Origin: Planctobacterium marinum
Lineage (GTDB): Bacteria > Pseudomonadota > Gammaproteobacteria > Enterobacterales > Alteromonadaceae
Assembly (NCBI RefSeq): GCF_020687805.1
Contig: NZ_JAJEWQ010000002.1
Coordinates: forward strand, 127,300-191,299
Length of the DNA: 64,000 bases
Direction: 5' to 3'
Below the pieces are notes generated by a model, which saw nothing but the letters and a program-made list of their open reading frames with translations, did no database searches and had not been told where the DNA came from. This document shows, piece after piece, positions 35,543 to 45,301 of this stretch (its first letter is position 1; every line of letters starts with the position of its first letter). The position numbers were made by a program, and so were the translations under genes.

Positions 35543-36430
35543 ATGATGAAGAATGAACCCGCTGGATTATTAAACTCTCTTGGGATAGCCATAATAGGAT
35601 GTAATCAATATGGTTTGATTACGTTCCTAAATCAAAATGCGGAAGTTGTCACTGGCTTGAACCATACAGCTGCGTTTGGTACACCAATCTCAAATTTGGT
35701 TGGTTTTAAATTTGAAAATGAAATTAGAAAAGCGTTAATCCAATTGGATTCTTTAAACTCTGCCCAGAAGCAGTGCCCTCCACTTTTAACGCGAGATATA
35801 TCTTTTCCTTCACAGCACCTTACAATGCAAGGAACCATGATCCCCGTGTACGATAATGCGGGAACATGCAATGGTTTTGTAATAGCGTTACACCAAAAAT
35901 CAATAGACGATTCTCATTCGGAGGAAACATACTATCGCGCAAACTACGATCTGCTCACTGGCCTACCAAATAGATTTTTATTGATAGACCGCATTCAATT
36001 TGCCATGAATTTAGCAAAGCGGCAAAGCACTCAAATAGGATTGTTATTCCTTGATTTAGATAGTTTTAAACTGGTTAATGATTCGCTTGGACATTTAATC
36101 GGAGACAAATTACTACAATCAGTGGCCAAAAGAATAATAAACTGTATCAGGTCGAGTGACAGTGTCGGAAGGTATGGTGGGGATGAATTTTTGGTGTTAT
36201 TGAACGAGGTTGCCAGTCTGAGGGATTGTGAACAAGTTGCCGAAAAAATACTTTCCAGCTTTTGTCAACCTCACAGACTCAACAGCAAATCAGTTATCGT
36301 TACGGTGAGTATAGGAATTAGCACCTTTCCTGGTGATGCTGATAGCGAGGAAAGTTTGATCGACCATGCAGACAAAGCCATGTACATAGCTAAAAGAAAA
36401 GGACAAAACAGGTTTGAGTTTTACAAATAG
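35543..36430 (+). CDS. PAS-GGDEF diguanylate cyclase
   Basis: About 295 aa from the ATG at 35543 (MMKNEPAGLLNSLG); the frame stays open to a GTG at 35474 inside the PRC-barrel gene, and neither start has a strong ribosome-binding site. An N-terminal PAS domain (GIAIIGCNQYGLITFLNQNA) is followed by a full GGDEF domain (DLLTGLPNRFLLIDR, GRYGGDEFLVLL). RSSD five residues before the motif is a standard RxxD inhibitory site. It should make c-di-GMP in response to a PAS-sensed signal. Last intact gene of the island. Confidence 0.85.
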   Translation: MMKNEPAGLLNSLGIAIIGCNQYGLITFLNQNAEVVTGLNHTAAFGTPISNLVGFKFENEIRKALIQLDSLNSAQKQCPPLLTRDISFPSQHLTMQGTMIPVYDNAGTCNGFVIALHQKSIDDSHSEETYYRANYDLLTGLPNRFLLIDRIQFAMNLAKRQSTQIGLLFLDLDSFKLVNDSLGHLIGDKLLQSVAKRIINCIRSSDSVGRYGGDEFLVLLNEVASLRDCEQVAEKILSSFCQPHRLNSKSVIVTVSIGISTFPGDADSEESLIDHADKAMYIAKRKGQNRFEFYK

Positions 36431-36526
36431 GTTTTAATTTTCATTCAATTTTTTAGAAAGTTATTTTCCACAATGAACTATTGTGTGCTGAAAGGCTTAA
36501 GCACCTAACATCATCATAGAAAACAG

Positions 36527-36730
36527 TTAGAAAAAATTTAATCGAGTGTCTATGAAATATCGCTTCGCAAAAGCATTTAGCGCAAAGTTGTTGACCACTC
36601 TGGCGTCAATAACCTGCTGTTCTTTCAGAATTTTTCTGGTTTGTTGATGATTTGCTGCTATACAATTTGCCGATATTATATACACAAAGCAAAGCAATAG
36701 TAGTTTAGAAAATGGTCGATTAAATAGCAT
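36527..36730 (-). CDS. possible 67-aa secreted peptide
   Basis: A signal-peptide-like N-terminus (MLFNRPFSKLLLLCFVYIIS, cleavage near NCIA) with GAGGT six bases before the ATG. The C-terminal third is antisense to a decayed copy of the copper-protein leader at 36552, so the end of the protein is probably not ancestral. It may be a truncated secreted protein. Low certainty. Confidence 0.35.
   Translation of the reverse strand: MLFNRPFSKLLLLCFVYIISANCIAANHQQTRKILKEQQVIDARVVNNFALNAFAKRYFIDTRLNFF
36552..36647 (+). pseudogene. decayed 5' end of the His/Met-rich protein gene
   Basis: The frame opens MKYRFAKAFSAKLLTTLA and then breaks down. It aligns with the start of the gene at 37136 (MKYRFVNKFSAKLLTIIA) over about 50 bp, with only third-position and scattered changes. 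It is a partial duplicate about 585 bp upstream of the intact gene. Confidence 0.7.
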
Positions 36731-37135
36731 AGATTTACCTCGTAATTTTGATTCAGAGGTAATTTAGCAAGCCTGTATTAAGCCTTCCTGTACTGGATAT
36801 TAAATAAAATTAATGTTCTATTTTTTTCGGATTTATAAATCTAATCTAAGGTAATGGATGTGATGTGAGTCCACCCCTTTTGAACAATGATTTACCTGAT
36901 TAATACTTAATATGTACCTATAATCATTTAGCGGATACATGATGAAATGACAGTTGAAGATTTTGATGTTTTCTGTATTCAATATTGACTTAATGAGTAT
37001 ATGTGTGACGCTCAAAAAATAAACAAAATTTGGGGTTTAAAGTAAGTGGTAAAGTCACATTCTTTAACATTTGGTGATGCGTAATACTGGAGTGTTTATT
37101 GTCTATCCGCCAAAATTTTGTTAATTTGTTCGGCT
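36653..37135. other. AT-rich DNA leading into the copper operon
   Basis: Apart from the putative secreted peptide start on the minus strand I find no gene. It should hold the promoter of the copper-efflux operon; no clear CueR-type or CusR-type box was recognised by eye. Confidence 0.45.
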
Positions 37136-37630
37136 ATGAAATATCGCTTTGTAAACAAATTCAGCGCAAAGTTGCTGACCATTATTGCTCTGGTGCTGTC
37201 ACTGGTTGGGCAATCTATGGCCTATGCCACAATGTCTTGCGCGATGTCGATGAGCGGTAATATGAATCATGATTCCTACATACAGACTGATGTGAAAATG
37301 CATCACAGCGACATGGAGCATAGTGATATGACCCATAGCGGTGTAGATCACAGCGGTAATGATAAGAGCATGCACCATGCTGGCATGGGCCATGCTCCTA
37401 TGAAACACGACCTTATGCAACACGCCCAGATGGATCATAACAGCAGCGATGAATCCCACTGTGGTAGCGAATGCCAGTGCCCTGAAAGTAGTTGTCACAG
37501 CTTTTCTTGTCTGTCTGACAGTGCAGTGCTCAGCACTTCCAGTTTTCCTACAAATAACTTTTTTGCTCTAGACCAACACAACCTCGATATCTCTCTCAAT
37601 TCCCTATATCGTCCCCCCATTTTTGCCTGA
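37136..37630 (+). CDS. His/Met-rich periplasmic metal-binding protein
   Basis: About 164 aa from the ATG at 37136 (MKYRFVNKFSAKLL); six codons upstream are open but the conserved leader starts here. A signal peptide ends near SMAYA. The mature protein has many Met/His pairs (HHSDMEHSDMTHSG, MHHAGMGHAPMKHD) and then a Cys cluster (CGSECQCPESSC). Such segments bind Cu(I)/Ag(I) in the periplasm. It is the first gene of the cus-like operon and probably acts as a metal sponge or chaperone for the pump. Confidence 0.75.
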   Translation: MKYRFVNKFSAKLLTIIALVLSLVGQSMAYATMSCAMSMSGNMNHDSYIQTDVKMHHSDMEHSDMTHSGVDHSGNDKSMHHAGMGHAPMKHDLMQHAQMDHNSSDESHCGSECQCPESSCHSFSCLSDSAVLSTSSFPTNNFFALDQHNLDISLNSLYRPPIFA

Positions 37631-37735
37631 CCAGGATCAGTGCGCCTGAAATTTACGCAATGCGCACAATGAAAAGTTTGAATCAGTGAAATTGCGCTTT
37701 GCAGCGCCTTTTGTTCCAGTGTTCTGGAGGTAAAA

Positions 37736-39160
37736 ATGAGTGAAGTATTTACTAGCCGTTGGCGAATATCGAAAGCCCGTCGTTTCTCGATTTCCCGCCT
37801 TGTTTTCGTTGTCAGCTTAATGCTTTGTGTGGGGTTAAGCAGCTATGCCTCGGCACAACAGAGCCTGACCTTGCCTGAGGCTATTGAGTTGGCTAACAAG
37901 CACGACAATTGGCACAAACAGAGCCAGCTCACCCAGACCGCTATTGAACAGCGCAGTGTCGCGGCAGGTCAATTACCAGACCCGAATGTCTCCGTCAGCA
38001 TGATGAATCTTCCGGTGGATTCCTGGCGTTTTAATCAGGAAGCCATGACTCAGTTAAAGGTGGGCGTGTCTCAGATATTTCCACGTGGAGATACCCTGGC
38101 GCTCACTCAATCCCGTCTAAAGATAGAGGCACAGAAGCACCCGTTGTTAAGAGCGAACCGAGCGGCACAGGTGGCTGCTGAAGTATCGCTTTTATGGCTC
38201 GATGCCTATCAGGCCAGCAAAATCATTGAACTCATTGAGGGGGATCGGGTGCTGTTTGAGCAAATGGCAGAAGCTGCAAGAAGCAGTTATACCACAGCAC
38301 TGCAAAGAACCCGGCAACAGGATGTCATCAGAGCCAGTCTGGAATTGGTGCAGTTGGATGAGCGCTTAAATGAACAGGCGCAGTTTCGCGATGTGGCCTT
38401 GGCCGGATTAAATGAATGGCTGATTGACTATTCTGCATTAACCGACTCTGTGCATGCCTCCTTATTGAATGAGTACAGTGTGGACGAATACAGTGTGGAA
38501 GAAACGCTACCTGTAATCCCGGCACTGGCACCTGAACTATTGAGCACGCAAGCTCTGGATATAGAAAAACTGGCGCAACACCTAATGCGTCACCCGGCGG
38601 TAATGGCGATTGATGTCAGCTATCAGGCGTCACAAAAACAGGTGCAAATCGCGCATCAGGGCTACAAATCCGCCTGGGGATTAAATGCCAGTTATAGTTA
38701 CCGCGATGATACTCCGCAAGGGAGTAGTCGCGCGGATTTCTTTTCTGTAGGGGTTAGTATGGACTTACCGCTGTTCACTGAAAACAAACAAGATAAACAG
38801 GTTGCCGCGTCAATTGCTGAGTCCGAAGCGGTAAAAACCGAAAAACGGGTGCTGTTAAAGCAAATGATCAGCAAGGTGCAGGGCTATGTTAAAGAAATCT
38901 CCCGGCTCAGACTGCGCGCCGACTTGTATCAAACGCAATTATTACAGCAAAGCAAAGACCAGGCAGAAGCGGCGTTGAATGCCTACACCACTGATGACGG
39001 CGATTTTGCTGAGGTGGTCAGAGCCAAAATCGCAGAACTCAACATGCGCATCGCTAAGTTAAAAATTGATATTGCTATGCTCAAATCAACAGCACGACTT
39101 AATTATTTTCTGACTCAGTCGGATGTTGTATTGAACGACGCAAAGTGGAGCGGAAAATAA
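37736..39160 (+). CDS. outer-membrane channel of the metal efflux pump (CusC/CzcC type)
   Basis: A 474-aa TolC-family protein with a long basic N-terminus and signal peptide (LMLCVGLSSYASA). Two OEP repeats start at LTLPEAIELANKHD and about residue 280. AGGLPDPxxS-type sequence (AAGQLPDPNVSVSMMNLP) is typical of heavy-metal OMFs. TTCTGGAGG precedes the ATG. Its partner genes cusB and cusA follow directly. Confidence 0.88.
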   Translation: MSEVFTSRWRISKARRFSISRLVFVVSLMLCVGLSSYASAQQSLTLPEAIELANKHDNWHKQSQLTQTAIEQRSVAAGQLPDPNVSVSMMNLPVDSWRFNQEAMTQLKVGVSQIFPRGDTLALTQSRLKIEAQKHPLLRANRAAQVAAEVSLLWLDAYQASKIIELIEGDRVLFEQMAEAARSSYTTALQRTRQQDVIRASLELVQLDERLNEQAQFRDVALAGLNEWLIDYSALTDSVHASLLNEYSVDEYSVEETLPVIPALAPELLSTQALDIEKLAQHLMRHPAVMAIDVSYQASQKQVQIAHQGYKSAWGLNASYSYRDDTPQGSSRADFFSVGVSMDLPLFTENKQDKQVAASIAESEAVKTEKRVLLKQMISKVQGYVKEISRLRLRADLYQTQLLQQSKDQAEAALNAYTTDDGDFAEVVRAKIAELNMRIAKLKIDIAMLKSTARLNYFLTQSDVVLNDAKWSGK

Positions 39161-39162
39161 TC

Positions 39163-40878
39163 ATGAAACAAAAGATTCAATTGCTTGTCACCCTGTTAAT
39201 CGGACTCGTTTTGGGTAGTGTACTGATGATGTTTCAGGGAGAAAATGCCTTAGAGGGAGAAAAAGCCGAACAACAAAAGCAACCCCTGTATTGGGTAGCT
39301 CCAATGGATTCCAATTATCGGCGCGACAAACCTAGTAAATCGCCAATGGGCATGGACCTCATCCCGGTTTATGAAGAAGACCTGGGTAACGAAGCCGATG
39401 GGCCTGGGGTAGTCAAAATTGCCCCGCATGTGGTCAATAATCTTGGGGTGCGCACGACGGAAGTAAAAACCATGGATTTGCACCAGCAAATTAAGACTGT
39501 GGGCTATGTTCAGTATGATGAGGATAACCTGGTGCATATCCATCCGCGTATTGATGGCTGGATTGAACGACTGTACGTCAAAGCCGAGGGGGATCCGGTG
39601 CAAATGGGGCAGCCTTTATATTCTCTGTATTCACCGCAACTGGTGAATGCTCAGGAAGAGTATTTACTGGCATTAAAACGCAATAATCGGGATTTAATTA
39701 ACGCCGCAAGGGCGCGTTTATTGGCACTTCAGGTGTCTGAGCATTTTGTTCAGGAGCTGAAAGCATCCGGTAGCGCTTCACAAACCGTGTTTTTTTATGC
39801 CCCTCAGTCCGGGGTGATAGATGCCCTGAAAACTCGTGAAGGCTTTTATGTTCAGCCGGGTAACACGCTGATGAGCATAGGCAAACTGGAGCAGGTTTGG
39901 GTGGAAGCGGAAGTGTTTGAGCGAGACGCGGCCCTGATAAAGTCCGGCCAGTCAGTGACCATGACCCTGGATTATTTACCTGGGCGCAGTTGGCCTGGCA
40001 AAGTCGATTATGTCTATCCTTCACTTGATGCCAGGACCCGAACCTTACGAGTACGTTTGAAATTTGATAATCGCGAAAGGTTACTCAAACCTAATATGTT
40101 CGCCAAGGTCACCATTCATGCCGATGCGCAAGAAAATGCTTTATTGGTGCCCCGTGAAGCTGTGATTCGCACCGGCGATCAGGACCGCGTAGTGCTGGTG
40201 ATGGGCGAAGGACAATACAAGTCTGTGGCGGTTAAAATCGGCCGTATATCCGATGATGTTATTGAAATTCTGGAAGGCCTGAATGGCGACGACCGGGTGG
40301 TCACATCGGCACAATTCCTCATTGATTCTGAGTCCAGCAAAAGTTCGGACTTTCAGCGCATGAGTCCCAACAAAGACCCCGATGCTGTCTGGATGGAAGG
40401 CGAGATAAATTCTGTGCAAGCTGAACAGCGCAGCGTCAATATCACTCATGATGCGGTACCGGCCTGGGGATGGCCAGAAATGACCATGGACTTTGATGTA
40501 GCAGAATCTGTTGATATGCAGGCATTACAAGCTGGCTATGGGTTGCATTTTGAAGTGACAAAGTTGGCAGATGGCGGCTATTCCGTGACTGGGATTCACG
40601 TTATGGGGCCGGTAGAGAAAGACTACCCTGAAGCGACCGTAAGTGGTGTGATTAATGCGATAGACAGAGAAAGACGCACTCTGAATATCAGTCGCGAAGC
40701 CATTGCTAAATGGAACCGTGGTCCTGCCACGATGGACTTTGTGCTGGCGCAGAGTTTACCTCTGGATAGTTGGCAAGCGGGTGATGCGATCCGCTTTACC
40801 TTTGAAGTCAGGGATGATTTGGTGATCACCGAAATTGCAGCTGATGCCAAACAACATCAGGACCATTCTGGTCATTAA
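39163..40878 (+). CDS. cusB: CusB-type periplasmic adaptor with two fused CusF-like domains
   Basis: About 571 aa from the ATG at 39163, two bases after the cusC-type stop. N-terminal anchor (about 8-25), then a heavy-metal binding motif (YWVAPMDSNYRRDKPSKSP, MGMDLIPVY), the barrel-sandwich and helical-hairpin regions (LVNAQEEYLLALKRNN), and a membrane-proximal domain. Residues ~415-490 form a CusF-like domain keeping His, Trp and both Met (ITHDAVPAWGWPEMTMDF). Residues ~495-565 form a second, degenerate one (ISREAIAKWNRGPATMDF). CusF is a separate Cu(I) chaperone in E. coli. Confidence 0.9.
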   Translation: MKQKIQLLVTLLIGLVLGSVLMMFQGENALEGEKAEQQKQPLYWVAPMDSNYRRDKPSKSPMGMDLIPVYEEDLGNEADGPGVVKIAPHVVNNLGVRTTEVKTMDLHQQIKTVGYVQYDEDNLVHIHPRIDGWIERLYVKAEGDPVQMGQPLYSLYSPQLVNAQEEYLLALKRNNRDLINAARARLLALQVSEHFVQELKASGSASQTVFFYAPQSGVIDALKTREGFYVQPGNTLMSIGKLEQVWVEAEVFERDAALIKSGQSVTMTLDYLPGRSWPGKVDYVYPSLDARTRTLRVRLKFDNRERLLKPNMFAKVTIHADAQENALLVPREAVIRTGDQDRVVLVMGEGQYKSVAVKIGRISDDVIEILEGLNGDDRVVTSAQFLIDSESSKSSDFQRMSPNKDPDAVWMEGEINSVQAEQRSVNITHDAVPAWGWPEMTMDFDVAESVDMQALQAGYGLHFEVTKLADGGYSVTGIHVMGPVEKDYPEATVSGVINAIDRERRTLNISREAIAKWNRGPATMDFVLAQSLPLDSWQAGDAIRFTFEVRDDLVITEIAADAKQHQDHSGH

Positions 40879-40892
40879 TTGAGGAAAGGTTA

Positions 40893-43800
40893 ATGATTGA
40901 AGCAATCATCAGATGGTCTGTTGGCAACCGCTTTTTCGTGTTGCTCTGTACCTTTATTTTAGTGTTTGCTGGTTTGTATAGTCTGAAAAATACACCGGTT
41001 GATGCTATCCCTGATTTATCCGATGTTCAGGTGATTATCAAAACCAGTTATCCGGGACAGTCACCTCAGGTAGTCCAGGATCAAGTCACCTTTCCACTCA
41101 CCACGGCCTTGTTGTCGGTGCCAGGTGCACAAACCGTCAGAGGTTTTTCTTTTTTCGGGGATTCTTATGTCTACGTCATTTTTGATGATGACACGGATAT
41201 CTATTGGGCCCGCAGCCGTGTTTTAGAATACTTAAGTCAGGTTGCCCCAAATTTACCCGAGCAGGCAAGGCCACAACTGGGGCCGGACGCCACAGGGGTG
41301 GGCTGGATATACATCTATGCGTTAACTGATAAAACCGGTAAACACGATATCAGTCAGTTGCGCAGTATTCAGGACTGGTTTTTAAAGTACGAACTGCAAA
41401 CCGTTGACGGTGTATCAGAAGTGGCTTCTGTCGGCGGCATGGTGCGTCAGTATCAGGTGCAGGTGGATCCGGACAAGTTGCGGGCCTACGGGGTACCACT
41501 GTCACTGGTGCAGATAGCGTTGACCCGCGGTAATCAGGAGATCGGAGCTTCGGTACTGGAAATGGCTGAAGCCGAATACATGGTCACCGCCACCGGCTAT
41601 ATCCAGTCGGTTAAAGATATCGAACAAATACCGCTGGGTGTGAATACAAAAGGCACGCCGTTGACTATTGGCGATGTGGCCCAGGTTAGTATGGGGCCGC
41701 AAATGCGCCGGGGTATTGCTGAGCTGAATGGCGAAGGCGAAGTGGTAGGCGGTGTCATCGTTATGCGTTTTGGCGAAAATGCACAGCAAACCATTAACGG
41801 TGTGAAAGCCAGACTGGATGAACTTAAGCATTCGTTACCCGAAGGGGTAGAAGTGGTGCCGGTTTATGACAGGTCACAACTGATAGAGAGCGCTGTTGAC
41901 AATCTCTGGGGTAAGTTGCTCGAAGAGCTGGCTGTAGTGGCGCTGGTGTGTGTGGCCTTTTTATTTCACCTTCGCTCTTCTATTGTTGCGGTGATCACCC
42001 TGCCGTTGGGCATTTTGGTGTCCTTTATTATCATGCATCTGCAAGGGATCAACGCCAACATCATGTCCTTAGGGGGGATTGCTATCGCTATCGGCGCCAT
42101 GACGGATGGCGCTATAGTGATGATCGAAAACATGCATAAACACATGGAGAAAACGCCGCTGAGCGATGAAAACCGTTGGCAGATAGTGGCTAAGTCCGCC
42201 AGCGAAGTGGGGCCTGCCTTGTTTTTTAGTTTGTTGATTATCACGGTTTCATTCTTACCCGTGTTTATCTTAGAGGCACAGGAAGGCCGTATGTTTGCGC
42301 CGCTGGCTTACACCAAAACCTACGCAATGGCGGCTGCCGCCGGACTGGCTATTACCCTGGTGCCAGTGTTAATGGGCTACTTTATTCGCGGTAAGGTGAT
42401 TTCTGAAAAGAAAAACCCGTTAAACCGTTTGCTGATAGCCAGTTATATGCCGGTATTGAGCAAAGTATTACAGTTTCCCAAAATAACGATTGTGGTGGCA
42501 TTGATGGTGACACTGGTAGGCTTTTATCCGGTTGACAAGATTGGCAGTGAATTTATTCCGCCATTGGATGAAGGGGATTTAATGTATATGCCCACCACCT
42601 ATCCCGGTATTTCCATTGGTAAAGCCAGAGAGTTGTTACAACAAACCGACAAGCTGATTCGCACGGTTCCCGAGGTGCAGAACGTCTTTGGCAAAGTGGG
42701 AAGGGCTGAAACAGCAACAGACCCGGCGCCACTGACTATGATCGAAACCTTTATTCAGTTGAAACCCAAATCCCAATGGCGAGAGGGTCTCACCACTGAA
42801 AGTCTGAAAGCGGAACTGGACGCCTTGGTGAAGTTTCCGGGCGTCAGCAATGCCTGGGTTATGCCCATTAAAACCCGCATTGATATGTTGGCCACCGGGA
42901 TTAAAACGCCGGTGGGCATTAAAGTGGCCGGTCCGGAGCTGAGTGTTATCCAGGACATTGGACAGCAACTGGAGCGGATCCTGGGCGAACTGCCTGGAAC
43001 CGCTTCGGTCTACTCTGAGCGTGTGGCTGGTGGGCGCTATATCAAAGTGGATATTTTGCGCGATAAAGCCAGCCGCTTCGGCCTGAATATTGCGGATGTA
43101 CAGCAGGTGGTTGCCACGGCAATTGGCGGTATTAATGTTACCCAAACGGTGGAAGGGCAGGAGCGCTATCCAGTGAATGTGCGCTATCCGCAGGACTATC
43201 GGGATTCACCGGAAAAGCTGGCGCGCTTGCCGGTGATTGCACCTTCAGGCCAGCGCATAGCGTTGGGTGATGTGGCGGATATCTATATCGAAAATGGCCC
43301 ACCTGGCATTAAAAGTGAGAACGCCAGAATCAATGGCTGGACCTTTATAGATATCGAAGATATTGATGTGGGCAGTTATGTTAATGCCGCCAAAGTTGCA
43401 TTGAGTGACAAGCTGGAATTACCCGCAGGTTATTCTATCAACTGGGCGGGGCAGTATGAGTACATGGAACGGGCCAAAGAAAAGCTCAGCTATGTACTGC
43501 CTTTGACATTAGCCATCATTGTTATCTTACTGTATCTCAATTTCCGTCGCTTAAGTGAAGTGGTGTTAATCATCGCTACCTTGCCCATGGCTATGATCGG
43601 GGGATTGTGGCTGATGTACTTTGAAGGCTTCAACTTTTCAGTGGCCGTTGGGGTTGGCTTTATTGCCCTGGCCGGTGTGGCGGTGGAAATCGGGGTTATC
43701 ATGCTGGTATATCTCAATCAGGCAGTTAAGGAGTTAAAAGAACAAGCCAATCTCAACAATCGGATCATTTCTGATAGCGCCTATCGGCAAGCCCTGTTGC

Positions 43801-44063
43801 AGGGAGCAGGGTTAAGAGTGCGCCCGGTTATGATGACGGTGGCGACGATTATTATCGGACTGCTTCCTATTATGTATGGTAGCGGCACAGGCTCAGAAGT
43901 TATGAGCCGTATTGCGGCACCGATGGTGGGCGGTATGACCAGCGCGGTGGTGCTGACATTACTGGTATTGCCCTGTGTGTATAGCCTGGTGAAAGCGGCA
44001 GATATTAAGCGCTTTAATCAGACTCTTAATACCAGCGCATCTGCCGCTGACGTGCAAAAATAG
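40893..44063 (+). CDS. cusA: CusA-type Cu(I)/Ag(I) RND efflux pump
   Basis: A 1056-aa HME-RND transporter with 12 TM helices and large periplasmic loops (start MIEAIIRWSVGNRFFVLL). Proton-relay region GAMTDGAIVMIENMHKHME. The three Met that bind copper in E. coli CusA have counterparts: in LMYMPTTYPGI, PAPLTMIETFIQ and TRIDMLATGIKTPVG. This favours monovalent Cu/Ag rather than Zn/Co/Cd. Last gene of the operon, 14 bp after cusB. Confidence 0.95.
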   Translation: MIEAIIRWSVGNRFFVLLCTFILVFAGLYSLKNTPVDAIPDLSDVQVIIKTSYPGQSPQVVQDQVTFPLTTALLSVPGAQTVRGFSFFGDSYVYVIFDDDTDIYWARSRVLEYLSQVAPNLPEQARPQLGPDATGVGWIYIYALTDKTGKHDISQLRSIQDWFLKYELQTVDGVSEVASVGGMVRQYQVQVDPDKLRAYGVPLSLVQIALTRGNQEIGASVLEMAEAEYMVTATGYIQSVKDIEQIPLGVNTKGTPLTIGDVAQVSMGPQMRRGIAELNGEGEVVGGVIVMRFGENAQQTINGVKARLDELKHSLPEGVEVVPVYDRSQLIESAVDNLWGKLLEELAVVALVCVAFLFHLRSSIVAVITLPLGILVSFIIMHLQGINANIMSLGGIAIAIGAMTDGAIVMIENMHKHMEKTPLSDENRWQIVAKSASEVGPALFFSLLIITVSFLPVFILEAQEGRMFAPLAYTKTYAMAAAAGLAITLVPVLMGYFIRGKVISEKKNPLNRLLIASYMPVLSKVLQFPKITIVVALMVTLVGFYPVDKIGSEFIPPLDEGDLMYMPTTYPGISIGKARELLQQTDKLIRTVPEVQNVFGKVGRAETATDPAPLTMIETFIQLKPKSQWREGLTTESLKAELDALVKFPGVSNAWVMPIKTRIDMLATGIKTPVGIKVAGPELSVIQDIGQQLERILGELPGTASVYSERVAGGRYIKVDILRDKASRFGLNIADVQQVVATAIGGINVTQTVEGQERYPVNVRYPQDYRDSPEKLARLPVIAPSGQRIALGDVADIYIENGPPGIKSENARINGWTFIDIEDIDVGSYVNAAKVALSDKLELPAGYSINWAGQYEYMERAKEKLSYVLPLTLAIIVILLYLNFRRLSEVVLIIATLPMAMIGGLWLMYFEGFNFSVAVGVGFIALAGVAVEIGVIMLVYLNQAVKELKEQANLNNRIISDSAYRQALLQGAGLRVRPVMMTVATIIIGLLPIMYGSGTGSEVMSRIAAPMVGGMTSAVVLTLLVLPCVYSLVKAADIKRFNQTLNTSASAADVQK

Positions 44064-44366
44064 TGTGGCCGGGAAATGGACTTAAGGACGCTTTTCTGAG
44101 CAATGTTCTGACTGGCGTTTCACAGGGTTTCAGAGGTGCAATTGAACACGGATGTTGATTCTTTAAGCCCGGTGCTGATTCAGGTTGAAGGCGCTGTTGT
44201 CAACCTGAATTGAGGCCAGGTAGTAGATACTTTAAGCGTCTGCAGCTCTGTTTATATCGTTGATTTTATAATCTATTTTCAAGATTTGTTCGGTTTTCCT
44301 TCAATTTTTAAGATCTCATCTATACTTAGGCTTATTCGTTCAAAAAATGCGCTATAAAGAGGCCGT
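44064..44366. other. intergenic region between cusA and the usp gene
   Basis: No gene seen. It contains a perfect inverted repeat TTCAGGTTGA (44179-44188) / TCAACCTGAA (44200-44209) with an 11-nt loop. No T-run follows, so it may be a weak terminator of the cus operon or an operator. Confidence 0.55.
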
Positions 44367-45224
44367 ATGGCTAAAACGATTCTGGTTATTACTGATAAGC
44401 ACGAGCGTGAAAATTGCTCATTAATTAAAGCTCACGACATTGCGGCTCCGATGGGAGAAGACATCGAAGTGATCCGCTTTATCAAGGAAGAAGATAAACA
44501 TGATGCGGCCACACTTGCCAATTCAGCGCAAGAACTAACCGCAACACTGAGTGACATCTTTGAAGATTACCCCCATAAAGATGCGATTAAAAGTCAGGTC
44601 GTGGTTACTAAAGACGTGGCCAGGTGGGTGACAGAATATTGCGAAACCAGGCGTTTTGATTTGATCATTAAAACGGGTCATCGCTCAGAGTCGCTGTTTC
44701 ACACCCCTTGTGACTGGGAACTGATCCGCAATGTGTCGGTTCCGGTACTAATAGCACATCATCATCGCTGGAATTGCAAACATGCGCTGATGACGGCGAT
44801 AGATCCGACTACGGATGATGCGGCCCACACTGAGCTCAATAACACCATTTTGGACTGGACGCGGAAATGGGCGTCCACCTTTGATTGCCAGGTGCACGTT
44901 GTTTACTGCATTCCGGTATCCGGTATTCAGATGGATTTGGATATGATCGACGTCAGGCAGCACGAACGCAAGCATCGCGCTGAGGCAGAGGAAAAGTTGG
45001 CCGCGGTCGTGTCGCCGTTTGATATTCCCAATGTGCAATTGCATGTGACGGTGGGCGAACCTGAAAAAATGATCCCCCATTGTGCAAATGACCTCAAAGC
45101 CGAAATGGTGGTGATGGGCAGCATGGGGCGCAGCGGATTATCCGGCATGATTTTCGGCAATGTCGCTGAAAAAGTCATGCACTATCTGCGCACAGACTCT
45201 TTAATTATAGAGGCAAAAAAGTAA
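44367..45224 (+). CDS. tandem universal stress protein (UspE-like)
   Basis: A 285-aa protein with two Usp domains. The first is degenerate (ILVITDKHERENCSLIKAHD). The second ends with a nucleotide-binding loop (VVMGSMGRSGLSGMIFGNVA) that fits the ATP-binding G-2x-G-9x-G pattern. UspE-type tandem proteins act in stress survival and motility control. It starts 78 bp before the Mrp operon on the same strand, hinting at shared control. Confidence 0.85.
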   Translation: MAKTILVITDKHERENCSLIKAHDIAAPMGEDIEVIRFIKEEDKHDAATLANSAQELTATLSDIFEDYPHKDAIKSQVVVTKDVARWVTEYCETRRFDLIIKTGHRSESLFHTPCDWELIRNVSVPVLIAHHHRWNCKHALMTAIDPTTDDAAHTELNNTILDWTRKWASTFDCQVHVVYCIPVSGIQMDLDMIDVRQHERKHRAEAEEKLAAVVSPFDIPNVQLHVTVGEPEKMIPHCANDLKAEMVVMGSMGRSGLSGMIFGNVAEKVMHYLRTDSLIIEAKK

Positions 45225-45301
45225 GCAAAAATACGGTTTAACAAGATTCACACACCAGAGGCCAACAGGCCCTGATAGACAATAGCTGGCATGGAGGGGA
45301 T

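Noticed and set aside
22818-37120. Known transmissible locus of stress tolerance
   Set aside because: The hallmark genes (small heat-shock proteins, ClpK, FtsH, YfdX, HdeD, KefB) are absent; only the general theme is shared.
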